Notes: generated from the letters alone by a model not told the origin. DNA of 64,000 bases from CBDDEH01 sp965226865 (GCA_965226865.1 CBDDEH010000002.1:124001-188000); one strand, 5' to 3'. Counted from the first letter of the stretch, positions 1 through 8,877 are shown. Numbers and translations are program-made.

Positions 1-2
1 AA

Positions 3-515
3 ATCATCGACAAGTACTCGGCGGAGTACCGTGAACGTCTGATAGGGTTGGTTCCTATCATATCCAAGCTGGCGGGACTTGTTCCTCAAAGGCGGGACCG
101 TAGGCTGCATATCGGCCTTTTTGGATACTCGCGAACCCTCGACACGGAGCAGGGTGCGGAAACAATCAGATTGCCCAGAGCAATCCAGTTCTGCGCCACC
201 CTCTATTCGATCGGCATACCGCCCGAGCTGCTCGGCATGGCGGCACTGGACGCTGCCGACCTCAGCTACTTGACTGAAGTCTATCCAAGCTGGGAGTCGG
301 ACCTGGCAGTAGCTCTTCAGTTCGCCAACGAGGACATAATCGGCACATACCTAGGTGACAGGTACAAATCTCTTGCTACCAAGTATTCTCAAGGAACCGA
401 TCGGGTCCATTACGCACTCACCGCTGCCGTCCACGCGAGTGTGGACTCACAGCCTGCCTCATATACCAAGCGCTACCTTGCAGAAGCAGCCAAATTGCGG
501 AGATTTCTGGGTTAG
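3..515 (+). CDS. ppcA: Archaeal-type phosphoenolpyruvate carboxylase, C-terminal part (5' truncated by window edge)
   Basis: The frame is open from the first codon of the window (position 3), so only the C-terminal ~170 residues are present; the in-frame TTG at 48 is internal rather than a start. The motif RRLHIGLFGYSR, followed by LPRAIQFCATLYSIGIPPE, is what I recall from the C-terminal part of the archaeal-type PEP carboxylase family (PEPcase_2), which carboxylates PEP to oxaloacetate as an anaplerotic reaction and is unrelated in length to the ~900-residue bacterial enzyme. The stop TAG abuts the ATG of the next gene, suggesting translational coupling. The family call rests on remembered motifs, not on a search; the missing N-terminal part would decide it. 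Confidence 0.65.
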   Translation: MIDKYSAEYRERLIGLVPIISKLAGLVPQRRDRRLHIGLFGYSRTLDTEQGAETIRLPRAIQFCATLYSIGIPPELLGMAALDAADLSYLTEVYPSWESDLAVALQFANEDIIGTYLGDRYKSLATKYSQGTDRVHYALTAAVHASVDSQPASYTKRYLAEAAKLRRFLG

Positions 516-1040
516 ATGTCAGAAGCTGCTTGGATTGCCATTGGAGGCATAGCTGGAACCGGGGCAGTAGGTTTGGGAGCTGCACTTCTTCAACATTACT
601 TCAACCTGAAGGGCCGCAGGGAAGAGTGGGCTCACGAAAAAGAACGGACCCTTGAACAATTGCGACACCAAAACCTGGAAAGGCATATAGCTGAGGTAGA
701 ATCATATATCGATAACGCCGCAACTAATGCAGGGGTATGGCACAATTACGCCTCAATCAAAGACCAAAACCTGCTTGAAGCTGAGAAACTCGGCGAAGAG
801 GGACTCCAACTAGCCAAGGCGGGCGTTGCTGCCGGGACACGTGCGCGAATAGCGGCAATCGTGTTAAAAAGCGATGTGCTCCATGGGTCGATTTTAGATC
901 TAATATCGCTGAATGCCCAGATTACTCGGGTAGCTGCCAACTCAACCATCGATGAAACAAGTAAGACCTTGGCGGAATTAGTGGGCAAGGTTGGAGAGAT
1001 CAAGGCAGAGTTGGACCGCATACGGACCACGACAGAATAG
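516..1040 (+). CDS. Hypothetical membrane-anchored coiled-coil protein
   Basis: A 174-residue protein that I do not recognise. Residues about 5-27 are a Gly/Ala-rich hydrophobic segment (WIAIGGIAGTGAVGLGAALL) that should form one membrane helix or signal anchor. It is followed by a highly charged helical stretch (about 33-70, KGRREEWAHEKERTLEQLRH) likely to be coiled coil, and by a mostly helical C-terminal part. No enzyme motif is visible. The ATG follows the stop of the PEP carboxylase gene without a gap, so the two are probably co-transcribed. The topology suggests a short anchor with a cytoplasmic helical domain, but no function can be inferred. Confidence 0.6.
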   Translation: MSEAAWIAIGGIAGTGAVGLGAALLQHYFNLKGRREEWAHEKERTLEQLRHQNLERHIAEVESYIDNAATNAGVWHNYASIKDQNLLEAEKLGEEGLQLAKAGVAAGTRARIAAIVLKSDVLHGSILDLISLNAQITRVAANSTIDETSKTLAELVGKVGEIKAELDRIRTTTE

Positions 1041-1102
1041 GTGAAGTCCCCCTGCTCCCCCGGTCTCTTGACACGCTCGGGGTCCACTCAATAATTGGCG
1101 CC

Positions 1103-1948
1103 GTGCCGAAGTTCATCCTTCTTATGTTTCTTGTGGTTGGGGAGGCCTTGCTGCTGGGGGCATGTGGGCAGCCCGAAGCGACTCCTGCTCCCACCCTGAC
1201 ACCTCCACCTAGTCCCACGTCCATAGCACGGCTGAAGTTGGGCCTGGGCTTTGCGGATGCCGACGAGCTCAGCGGGCCAGCAGGGATAGCAGTGGATGGA
1301 GCGGGCAACATCTACGTAGCCGATACCGGCAACAATCGGATTCAGGTGTTCAACGCCAGCGGTGTACTCTTGAAGGACAGGAGCCTAGACGGCGGTGAAG
1401 ACGAGTTCGACGGGCCCGCAGGGATAGCGGTAGATAAAGCGGGCAACATCTACGTAGCCGATACGGGCAACAATCGGGTTCAGATATTCAACGACAACGG
1501 CGAACTGTTGGAGGACCGGGGATTAGACGGCGGTGAAGGGGAATTCGACGGGCCCGTAGGGATAGCGGTGGACGGAGCGGGCAAGGTCTACGTGGCTGAT
1601 ACCGGCAATGACCGAGTTCAAGTGTTCAGTCCCAGCGGCGAACTTCTATTCGAGTGGGGGTCTTTCGGCAGCGGCGAAGGGGCGTTAGACGGGCCTGCGG
1701 GGATAGCGGTGGATGGAGCGGGCAATGTCTACGTGGCAGATACGGTCAATGACCGAATTCAGGTGTTCAGCCACAGCGGCGCATTTCTATCCAAGTGGGG
1801 ATTCTACGGCATTGGCGAAGGCGAGTTCGACGAGCCGGAAGGAATAGCAACAGGTGGGGTTGGGAACGTCTACGTGGCCGATGTCGGCAATGATCGTGTA
1901 CAGATCTTCAAAGCACTGATGCCGGCTGGTGTGCCATCTCCCAAATAG
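1103..1948 (+). CDS. NHL-repeat lipoprotein
   Basis: A 281-residue protein that starts at a GTG. The N-terminus MPKFILLMFLVVGEALLLGAC is a lipoprotein signal peptide with a lipobox ending at Cys21, followed by a Pro/Thr-rich linker (PAPTLTPPPSPT). Residues ~50-275 hold five NHL repeats of about 47 residues, each with the core GIAVDGAGNIYVADTGNNRI. NHL repeats form beta-propellers that bind proteins or ligands; five complete repeats is short of the usual six blades, so the termini may close the ring. The repeats are very similar to each other at DNA level, pointing to recent internal duplication. Likely an outer-face or periplasm-facing binding protein with no catalytic motif. Confidence 0.85.
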   Translation: MPKFILLMFLVVGEALLLGACGQPEATPAPTLTPPPSPTSIARLKLGLGFADADELSGPAGIAVDGAGNIYVADTGNNRIQVFNASGVLLKDRSLDGGEDEFDGPAGIAVDKAGNIYVADTGNNRVQIFNDNGELLEDRGLDGGEGEFDGPVGIAVDGAGKVYVADTGNDRVQVFSPSGELLFEWGSFGSGEGALDGPAGIAVDGAGNVYVADTVNDRIQVFSHSGAFLSKWGFYGIGEGEFDEPEGIATGGVGNVYVADVGNDRVQIFKALMPAGVPSPK

Positions 1949-2002
1949 GAACTCGCGAGGCCTCCCTGTAGTGGACGGCAAAAAGGCATAGCCATAGCCG
2001 AA

Positions 2003-2794
2003 CTAGGGATCAAATTTCTGGGACGGGACACAAAGCTCTCTTGGCTTCCGTGTGTCCAACCTGATCCTCCGCTCGGGATCGAACTGGTCGCCTACAAAGA
2101 CGCGCCGTACCCGGTCATTCTTCTCTCCCAGCAGTTTGACCTTGTAGCACATCAGGTGGATGTCGGGGTTTTGGATCGGGAGGAACACGTGACCGTCGTG
2201 GGTCTTCTCGACCGGAGCACAGAGCCGGGTCGGCTTCACGACCTCAACTATCTTCCCTGGAGTGAATTGATCTTCGACACGCACCTGGATTCTTTCGAAC
2301 TCACCTCGTAGTTTGATCCTGTAGCACGTGTAGTGGTCGAAGTCGAGATCATCGAGCGTCTCCGGATCGGGCGGGTCCACCTCAGGGTGATGAAGGTCAA
2401 GCTCCTTTGCGGCCGGAACCATGAGGCGGTCAGGCTTGCGCACCTCAACAACTATCTCACCAAATTGGTTCACCACGCGTTTGTCCACTCTGACATGCCT
2501 CGGTTCCCCTCTGGCCCGCTTAATCTTGTAGCGCGTTAGGTGGATGTCTTCGTGCAAGACCTCATAGGAAAACGCCCCGGGTGTCTTGCTGGCCGGAGCG
2601 CCAAGCTCTTTTAGATTCTTCACCTTAAACAGTTTAGTGGCGAACTGATCAGCAAGAGTTACGTGGTCTCTTTCTCTCGCACTGGCCTTGTAGAACAGAT
2701 AGTGGTCAGGCTGGCTAGCTCCTGCGGTACCCGCAAACAACAAGATGCCAACCAGGACACCGGCCACCAGCAAAGATATCATCAGCTTTTTCAT
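2003..2794 (-). CDS. Secreted repeat protein (DUF7450-like repeats)
   Basis: A 263-residue protein with a clear Sec signal peptide (positively charged MKK, hydrophobic core, cleavage near AGA-SQP at about residue 27). The mature part repeats a ~55-residue unit about four times: a start like HYTCYRIKLRGE, then VEDQF, then a Val-rich strand ending in a KPTRLCAPVEK-type box. This pattern matches what I remember of the DUF7450 family, exported proteins of unknown function. The Cys pair per unit (in CYRIK and LCAP) is present in units 3 and 4 and lost in units 1 and 2. It lies convergent to the NHL lipoprotein gene, with only ~55 bp between them. Confidence 0.7.
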   Translation of the reverse strand: MKKLMISLLVAGVLVGILLFAGTAGASQPDHYLFYKASARERDHVTLADQFATKLFKVKNLKELGAPASKTPGAFSYEVLHEDIHLTRYKIKRARGEPRHVRVDKRVVNQFGEIVVEVRKPDRLMVPAAKELDLHHPEVDPPDPETLDDLDFDHYTCYRIKLRGEFERIQVRVEDQFTPGKIVEVVKPTRLCAPVEKTHDGHVFLPIQNPDIHLMCYKVKLLGEKNDRVRRVFVGDQFDPERRIRLDTRKPRELCVPSQKFDP

Positions 2795-2917
2795 ACTTCA
2801 CCACGCCCACTGGTTCACTATGCACACGATAACTGTGATTATGGCGTGAGCCAACTCGGAGGGCTGAGCCCCCTGCACCCCCATGTAGGCTCAGCTAAGC
2901 TACTGCAGGAAGGACCG

Positions 2918-2939
2918 CCAGAGGGGTGCACCCCTCTGG
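2918..2939. repeat. Palindromic dispersed repeat, copy A
   Basis: Perfect 9-bp inverted repeat CCAGAGGGG / CCCCTCTGG with a 4-base loop TGCA. The right arm continues as CCCCTCTGGACTCCC, and the same 15 bases occur at the second copy (14040-14054). This marks a dispersed repeat family rather than a chance hairpin. Confidence 0.65.
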
Positions 2940-3341
2940 ACTCCCCTTGGTTAGTGAATCTTCCTAAAAATTCGGTTTTGGGTTTGTTGGGCGGGAGGGA
3001 CAGCATCGGGGCGGTGGCTTTGTCGGGCGATGGGATGCCCGACGCCGCATCTCTTCTTTACTCTCTACCAGTACCTGGCCGTTACACTTGAAACGATAGC
3101 GCTGGCCGGCCAGTTGCCCAACAAGCTCGTTGTCTTCGGGTATCTCTAATTTGCTATGTGTGAACATCACGGAGGGACCAATAGCCCTCCGGCTTAAAGT
3201 TCCCCGATGCTGCCTCTCCCGCTGCCGGTAATGACTCCGGCCTTCTGAGTCCCGTCAGCGTCATGGTGACCAGTCCGCGGTAGGCCCGGACCTTCTCGGC
3301 CACCATTCAACGACGGCTCAGCTATTCGACCATCCCCCCAG

Positions 3342-3363
3342 CCCCCTTCCTGGAGGAAGGGGG
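3342..3363. repeat. Palindromic repeat, C/G rich
   Basis: Perfect inverted repeat CCCCCTTCC / GGAAGGGGG with loop TGGA. It is followed by a polyG tract and then alternating C-runs (GACACCCCCACACCCCC) up to about 3400. It resembles REP-like intergenic elements; only one copy is seen in the window. Confidence 0.5.
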
Positions 3364-3431
3364 AGTAAAGGGAACGGGGGGGGACACCCCCACACCCCCG
3401 GCACCTCCCTGGCTGTACCGTTTTGCGTGCG

Positions 3432-3498
3432 CAGGGCAAAAAGGAGGGACGGACCTCTTTGGGGTCCGTCCCTCTGGCATGCGGTATACCTTGCCCTG
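3432..3498. repeat. 67-bp nested palindrome, MITE-like
   Basis: Outer arms CAGGGCAA (3432-3439) and TTGCCCTG (3491-3498) are perfect reverse complements. Inside them a perfect 12-bp stem GAGGGACGGACC (3444-3455) pairs with GGTCCGTCCCTC (3463-3474) across a 7-base loop. No coding potential. The nested structure would fit a miniature mobile element or REP-type hairpin; no T-run follows, so it is not a standard terminator. Confidence 0.55.
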
Positions 3499-3620
3499 GT
3501 TATAAGGCTAGGGAGTGGGTGATTGGGGGGTCAAGGGGGTGATGGCAGTTAACTGTTGGGCTGGTTTTCACCCTGGTTTTCGGGCAGAATGAAGTTACCA
3601 TCGCTGAAGACATTTCCTCC

Positions 3621-5294
3621 TTGGACGGTCGAATTTACGGCAGGCAGGGCGAGATCGCACAGTTTCGCCGCGCCCTCGACGACGCCGGGAAACGAGGACT
3701 TACCGTCCTCACTGTCGGACCCCCTGGTATGGGCAAGACGACCCTCCTGCGAGCGTTCAGGGATGAGGCCGAGGGGCACGAGCGGCTGGACTGCACGACG
3801 GAGACCTTCGAGCTTGGCGGGACAGATGACCCAAATACCTTCTTGGACAAGCTCCTTCATGAAACGTTCGGTCTAACACGTGCCAACGACGGCCGGTCAC
3901 GGTTGGCCGGACCCAAGTGGAAAAAGCAGGTTAGCGCCCTGTTTGGGGTGGTCAAAGCCGACAAACTCTTCGAGTCGTTGCTCGGCGAGTCGTGGCAGCC
4001 TGACTGGGCAAAGGTGCTGAAGCTCTTCGAATCTCTGTCGAACAAGATGAAGGCTGAGCGGCGGGTCATCTTCTTCATTGACGCCAACAAATACCTAAGA
4101 GGGGACAGCGGCAAGGCCTGGTTGCCGGTAATCAATAACCTTCCGCCCAAGTTCATGCTTGTCTTCGCCCAGCGTCCGGAGGACGCCGTGGCAGCGAACC
4201 GCGACGTGACTGGCCCGTCTGTCCGCCGCATCCCTAGCGAAGACCTTGCTGAGCTTCCACCGGACGACGCAGCGGAGTATATCGAAGAAGAACTCAAGCG
4301 TATCGGCAAGCTAACCCCTGAGGCCAGGAAGGTACTGAAAGGCTACAGCGGCTGGCCCTACGCCATCAACGCCGGCCTCCTGCTGCTCGGTGACGGCGTC
4401 CCTGCCGCGGAGCTGCCGCGAGGCGCTGGAGACCTCTTCCAAAGTCTCCTGGAGAAGCTTGGCGACCACGGTGCCGAGGCACTGGACCTGGTAAACGCCC
4501 TGGCGATCCTAGAGGTGGCTGTGCCGATCGACGTCCTGGCTGGATTCGTAGACAAAAGAGTTACAGAAGTCCAGGCGCTACTGACCGACCCGTTCATAGG
4601 CGGACTTGTTCGAAGACAGCAGAAAGGGCACGAGCTCTTTCACGCACTCTTTGCCGACGCGGTCCGCTCTCAGATTCTTGATAACCGCCAGAAGAAGACT
4701 CTGCATCAACGAGCGGTGCAGTTGTATGAGGCCAGGCTGGAGAGCAACGAAAAGGACGAACTCGCCCTGCGGCGCCTTGCGACCCATGTCCGAGAGGCCA
4801 ATGGCGACGACGCCTGGGTACTGATGGTCGACAGGCTTTTCCGACAGAAGTACAGACTGGGGATGATAGCGGAATGCGTTGCCGAGCTTGAGGATGCCGT
4901 CTGCTACACCAGCCTTAAGGAGCACCGTGCCGTCCTATTCGGCAATCTGGGCATCCTATACAAGACCCTAGGGAACCTAGACACTGCCGAAGAGATGTAC
5001 GGCAAATCCCTAGCCATAAGCGAGGAGTTGGGCCACAAGGAGGGCATGGCCAAACAGTACGGCAACCTGGGCATCTTATACGATATCCGAGGAAACGTGG
5101 ACGCCGCCGAGGATATGCACCGCAAGGGCCTGTCCATAGACGAGGAACTGGGACGCAAGGAGGGCATGGCCTCTGACTACGGCAACCTAGGCAACCTATC
5201 CCTGACCCGAGGGGACTTGGACACCGCCGAGGAGATGTTCAGCAAATCCCTAGCCATAGATGAGGAGCTGGGCCGTAAGGAGGGCATGGCTAAG
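3621..5294 (+). pseudogene. STAND/AAA-type ATPase with TPR repeats, 5' part (split by IS)
   Basis: First half of a gene cut by an insertion sequence. Residues 1-410 form a P-loop ATPase: Walker A GPPGMGKTT at 33-41, Walker B-like VIFFID at ~148-153, then an alpha-helical and winged-helix-like region. From residue 437 on come 40-residue tetratricopeptide repeats (core YGNLGxLYxTRGDLDTAEE). Such proteins are typically signal-responsive switches whose repeats bind partners. The frame currently runs 24 codons into the element and stops at 5369. Joined to 7011-7529 it would give ~730 residues with seven repeats. The only usable start upstream is TTG 3621, without a good ribosome site, so the 5' end may be incomplete as well. 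Confidence 0.8.
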
Positions 5295-7005
5295 CCCGAA
5301 TCCACCGAAGGACGTCCTTGGGGACAGCCATTGAAGAAGCCAGCGGGTGCTCCTCTGAATCTGGGATAATGGTTTTGGAACAGAAACCCGCCCGGAAACA
5401 AGGAGCACCCAATAGATGCTGCCACGCAACCACCCCGACCGTATCCGCATCTCTCTTCGACGACCGCCGCCTGGTGGCCAATGCCGGGCTGATCCTTCCC
5501 GCCACCCTGGCGCGGCACCTCGGCCTGCCCGAACTCGTCCGGCAGCGCCTCGACCTGGGCGATGCCCCGGGGCGGGCGAACACGAGCGACAAGATGATGA
5601 CGCTGGTGGCGTCTGCGCTGGCTGGGGGCGACTGCATTGACGACGCCGATGTGTTGCGCACCGGGGGGACGGCCTGCACCCTGGGCGGCACGGCTAAGGC
5701 GCCATCCACCCTGGGGACCTTCCTGCGCAGCTTCCGGTGGGGCCACGTCCGTCAACTGGACCGGGTGAGCCGCGAGTTGCTGGCCCGGGCTTGGCAGGCC
5801 GGGGCGGGACCCGGCGACGCGCCGTTCACCATCGACCTCGATTCCACCATCTGCGAGACCTACGGACTGGCCAAGGAGGGCGCGCGCCACCACGGCTATA
5901 CCGGCGCCCGCGGGGCTATCACCCGCTGCTGGCCATTGCCGCCGGCACCGGAGACGTGCTGATGTCCCGGCTGCGCGAGGGCCCGTGCCAACACCGCCCG
6001 CGGCGCCGCCCACTTCCTGCGTGAGACGGTGGGGCGGGTGCGCTACGGCGGGGCCAGGGGCCAACTCACGGTGCGGGCCGACAGCGGCTTCTATACCCAC
6101 GCCGTGGTCGCCGTCTGCCGCCGGGAAATGGATGTCCGCTTCTCCATCACCATCCGCCAGCGTGCCAGCCTGCGGGACCTGATCGAGGCGATACCAGAGG
6201 AGGACTGGACTCCCATTCCCCACTGGATGGACGGCGCCGCCGATGTCGCCGAGACGACTTACACCCCGTTCCAGACCAAGCCGGACGCCCCGCCGGCGCG
6301 GCTCATTGTCCGGCGGGTGAAGCCGACACCCGGTTCCCAGCTGGCCCTCTTCGCCAGATACAGCTATCACGGCTTCATCACCGACCGGGACGGGGAGTTG
6401 CTCGAACTGGAGGCCGATCATCGCCGCCACGCCGAGGTCGAGAACGCCATACGCGACCTCAAGTACGGCGTCGGGCTGAACCACATGCCGTCGGGGCGCT
6501 TCGCCGCCAACGGCGCCTGGCTGGCGGTCCAGGTGATGGCGCATAACCTGGCCCGCTGGACGGCGCGGATTGGTCTGGGCGAGCGGACCGTGATCACCAA
6601 GACCCTCAGGCGGCGGGTCTTCGCTCTGGTGGGACGGATCACCCGCTCGGCGCGCCGCCTCACTTTGCATCTCCCCCGGCGCTGGCCCTGGGAAACCCAG
6701 TTCAGTCGCGCCTTGGCCCGGCTGCAAGCCATTCCGTTCCCGGCCTGACGGCCAGCCTGCAACTGACCCAACGTCCCCGCAATCTCGCGCCACCCCGGTC
6801 GCGAGAGTCCCCTGCTGCGTATCCTCTCGCCATCCCGCGCATCGCAACTCCCGCATAGGGCCTTAGGGGCCCTGTGCGGCGACTGAAGACCGTCCGCCGG
6901 CCTCCCATCTACCCCAAGACCCCAGGCCATCTCCCCTGTAGCTCCCTCACCCACCCCCTTCCGCTGTCCTCACGCCGTCCATCAGTGTCCTTCGGTGGAT
7001 TCGGG
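5295..7005 (+). mobile_element. IS1380-family insertion sequence, 1711 bp
   Basis: Perfect 19-bp terminal inverted repeats: CCCGAATCCACCGAAGGAC at 5295-5313 and its reverse complement at 6987-7005. Both ends are flanked by the 5-bp direct repeat CTAAG (5290-5294 and 7006-7010), a target-site duplication. The element carries one transposase gene and is visibly GC-richer than the host gene around it, which suggests recent arrival from a high-GC donor. Removing the element plus one CTAAG rejoins the TPR repeats in frame (…GMAK-TYGNLG…). Confidence 0.93.
5369..6748 (+). pseudogene. IS1380-family transposase with two compensating frameshifts
   Basis: The DDE transposase is read in three pieces. 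ATG 5369 to about 5911 gives the N-terminal part, including FDDRRLVANAGLILPATLA and the first catalytic Asp in TIDLDSTICETYG. A shift in the G-run at 5911-5915 moves the frame to YHPLLAIAAGTGDVLMSRLREG. A second shift in the C-run at 5981-5985 restores the first frame through RADSGFYTH (second Asp) and HRRHAEVENAIRDLKYG (Glu) to the stop at 6748. All conserved blocks are present, so the gene is a full-length IS1380 transposase with two small indels that cancel. Either it is a recently inactivated copy, or the homopolymers were misread. Confidence 0.85.
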
Positions 7006-7010
7006 CTAAG

Positions 7011-7529
7011 ACCTACGGTAACCTGGGAATCGTATTTGAGACACGGGGAGACTTCGGTGCCGCCGAGGATATGCACCGCAAGGGCCTGTCCATAGACGAA
7101 GATCTGGGCCGCAAAGAGGGCATGGCTAGCGGGTACCTGAACCTAGGTAACCTGTACTGGGCCCGAGGGGACTTGGACACCGCCGAGGAGATGTACCGCA
7201 AGGCTCTCGCTGTAAACGAGGAACTGGGCCGCAAGCAAGGCATGGCTGGCGGGTACGGCAATCTGGGTGTCCTGTACAAAACCCGAGGGGACTTGGACGC
7301 CGCCGAGAAAATGTACCGCAAGGCTCTGGCCATAAATGAGGAACTTGGTCGGAAGGAGGGCATGGCGATCCAGTACTACAACCTTGGCGTCCTTTTCGAG
7401 ACCCGAGGGCAGTTGGACACCGCCGAGAAGCATTGGGTCAAGTCTGGGGAGTTGTACCGGGAACTCGGCAACTTACAACAGGTGGAGCAGATCGAGGCCA
7501 GAATCGCAGGTCTCCACGAGGAGGGCTGA
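7011..7529 (+). pseudogene. TPR-repeat 3' part of the IS-split ATPase gene
   Basis: Continuation of the gene at 3621-5294. Read from 7011 it gives TYGNLGIVFETRGDFGAAEDM and three and a half further 40-residue TPR units, ending with a diverged last unit and EARIAGLHEEG. It has no start codon of its own until an ATG at 7071, which lies inside a repeat, and no ribosome site there. The remnant is therefore probably not expressed as a separate protein. Confidence 0.8.
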
Positions 7530-7591
7530 CTCGTTTCATAGGCTGTCTAAAAGGCTGTTCGCCTCTAGGCCAGATTGGGGAGGTTTGTGAC

Positions 7592-8231
7592 TTAGCGACT
7601 GGTTGCAGGTCGACCAGCGAGCAGAGCGTGCTTTAGGAAGGCGAAGCGGACTCTGGCTTCCTCTACGGTGCCAGAAGAGAAATCCTGGGGATCGTAGGCG
7701 GCGGCAGTCGATGCCCTGACGAACCAGTTCAAGTGCTCAAGAACACCCGGGGTCTGTTCTTCCGCCGAGCGGGCATACTCCCGCAGGGTCTGACCCCGCT
7801 CTCGCTTGGTAATCCCCTTCTTCTGCAAGAACCTCTCCACCTTGCTGAAGACGGTCAACATCTCGTCCCGATTCGCACCGGCCAGGCGATCATAAGACCA
7901 CCCGCTACTATCAGGCTTTCTGGCCTTGCGAAGGAGTCTCGCTCCGAACCAGACCATGGCCACCGCAGCCGCGCCAATGACGACCGCAATCGCGATGCCG
8001 ATGGCGCCGCTAAACGCCGTCTTGATACCGGAAGACAACCGGGACGGAGCTATCACCATCGCCCTCAATAGGTCGTCGCCGAAGCTGTTCTCGAACAGGT
8101 ACCTCACACCGGCAAGCTGGCCTCCTCTCACACTTCCAGGGGCCAGCACTTCGGGTCGGGGGCTGCCGTCGAAGGGGACCCAGCCGCTCTCCTCGAAATA
8201 CACCTCAGCCCAGGCATGGGCGTCCCGGCCT
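7592..8231 (-). pseudogene. TgpA-like transglutaminase, C-terminal part with DUF4129
   Basis: Last third of a minus-strand gene that begins at 11238. It opens with the active-site block GRDAHAWAEVYFEESGWVPFDG (His and Asp of the transglutaminase triad). It continues through one membrane helix (IGIAIAVVIGAAAVAMVWFGARL), then a cytoplasmic DUF4129-type tail (ERFLQKKGITKRERGQTLREYA). It is out of frame with the preceding part because of the 61-bp duplication at 8202-8292. Downstream, 7530-7591 is only the gap to the convergent TPR remnant. Confidence 0.8.
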
Positions 8232-8292
8232 ATCTTATCCCACTGGCCAGTACTGTAATTTAACCTCAGCCCAGGCATGGGCGTCCCGGCCT
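8202..8292. repeat. 30-bp direct repeat that breaks the transglutaminase frame
   Basis: The same 30 bases, starting ACCTCAGCCCAGGCATGGGC, occur at 8202-8231 and 8263-8292, offset by 61 bp. The spacer between them (8232-8262) has no counterpart in the protein family. Since 61 is not a multiple of three, the reading frame changes; deleting one copy plus spacer gives an uninterrupted GRDAHAWAEVYFEESGW. The duplication falls exactly on the catalytic His motif. Confidence 0.85.
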
Positions 8293-8795
8293 CGCACTTT
8301 GTAGGCGCCGGACAGGGGATCGCGTTCGCCAGGGAGATAGCCCACCGCCACACGCGCGGGCAGCCCCGCCGCCCTGGCCAGCATGACGGCACCGGTGGCA
8401 AAGTCCATGCTGGTCCCGGGCTGGCCTTCGAATAACAGTCCTTCGTATCCGCCCTGGGAGGATTCGAGCTGGGTATCTGCTGAACCGTCGAACCGCCGGG
8501 TACGTTGCAGGTAGTCCACGATTCGCACGGCTTTGTCGAACCCGGTCGTGGCGCCCGCGGTGATATCTTCGGCCATTTCGTAAAGAGGCCCCGCAGATGA
8601 CGATGGCAAGGTATGAAAGCGAGGGCTCAGCCTGGCCGGGCTGTCCTGCCGCAGCACGTCCGGGTCCAGCCCAGGCAGACTGGAGACCACCTTGTACGAC
8701 GCTCCCTCGCCGAGAGATCTCCTGTCGAGTACCTGGTCGTCGGAGGAGAGGACCCTCTGCCCGCTATAACCCATGAAAAACGCGCTGTTTCGATC
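8263..8795 (-). pseudogene. TgpA-like transglutaminase, middle part
   Basis: Central portion of the transglutaminase gene, between the IS3 element and the 61-bp duplication. It contains the extracytoplasmic domain entry (DDRNSAFFMGYSGQRVLSSD) and the core with GTSMDFATGAVMLARAAG and LPARVAVGYLPGERDPLSGA. In the family the first block normally reads G-x-C-x-x-F-A with the catalytic Cys; here that position is Ser (agc codon). As currently read the frame ends at 8235 with LQYWPVG derived from the duplication spacer. Confidence 0.8.
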
Positions 8796-8877
8796 ATCTG
8801 AGGTGGACCCCAAAATTCGGACAGGTGGCTAAGAGAGAGTCCCGCTCCTAAAATAGGACGGAAACAAGGAGCAGGAC

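Larger units (their letters stand above)
2795..3620. other. Gene-free stretch with palindromic repeats
   Basis: I find no supportable gene here; the open frames lack ribosome sites, family motifs and coding-like composition. The stretch instead holds three palindromic elements (2918-2939, 3342-3363, 3432-3498) and G/C homopolymer tracts around 3375-3410. It separates the leftward secreted-protein gene from the ATPase/TPR gene, so any promoter for the latter should lie within 3499-3620, but I see no convincing -35/-10 pair there. Confidence 0.6.

Noticed and set aside
2663..3091. A 142-codon plus-strand frame over the start of the secreted-repeat gene and into the gap
   Set aside because: It runs antisense to a signal peptide, has no ribosome site and crosses a palindromic repeat.
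3194..3439. An 81-codon minus-strand frame in the repeat-rich gap
   Set aside because: Translates the polyG/polyC tract and a palindrome; no coding signals.
5177..6856. A 559-codon open frame on the minus strand opposite the IS1380 element and TPR repeats
   Set aside because: It is the shadow of GC-rich transposase codons on the other strand, spans the element boundary and has no family motif.
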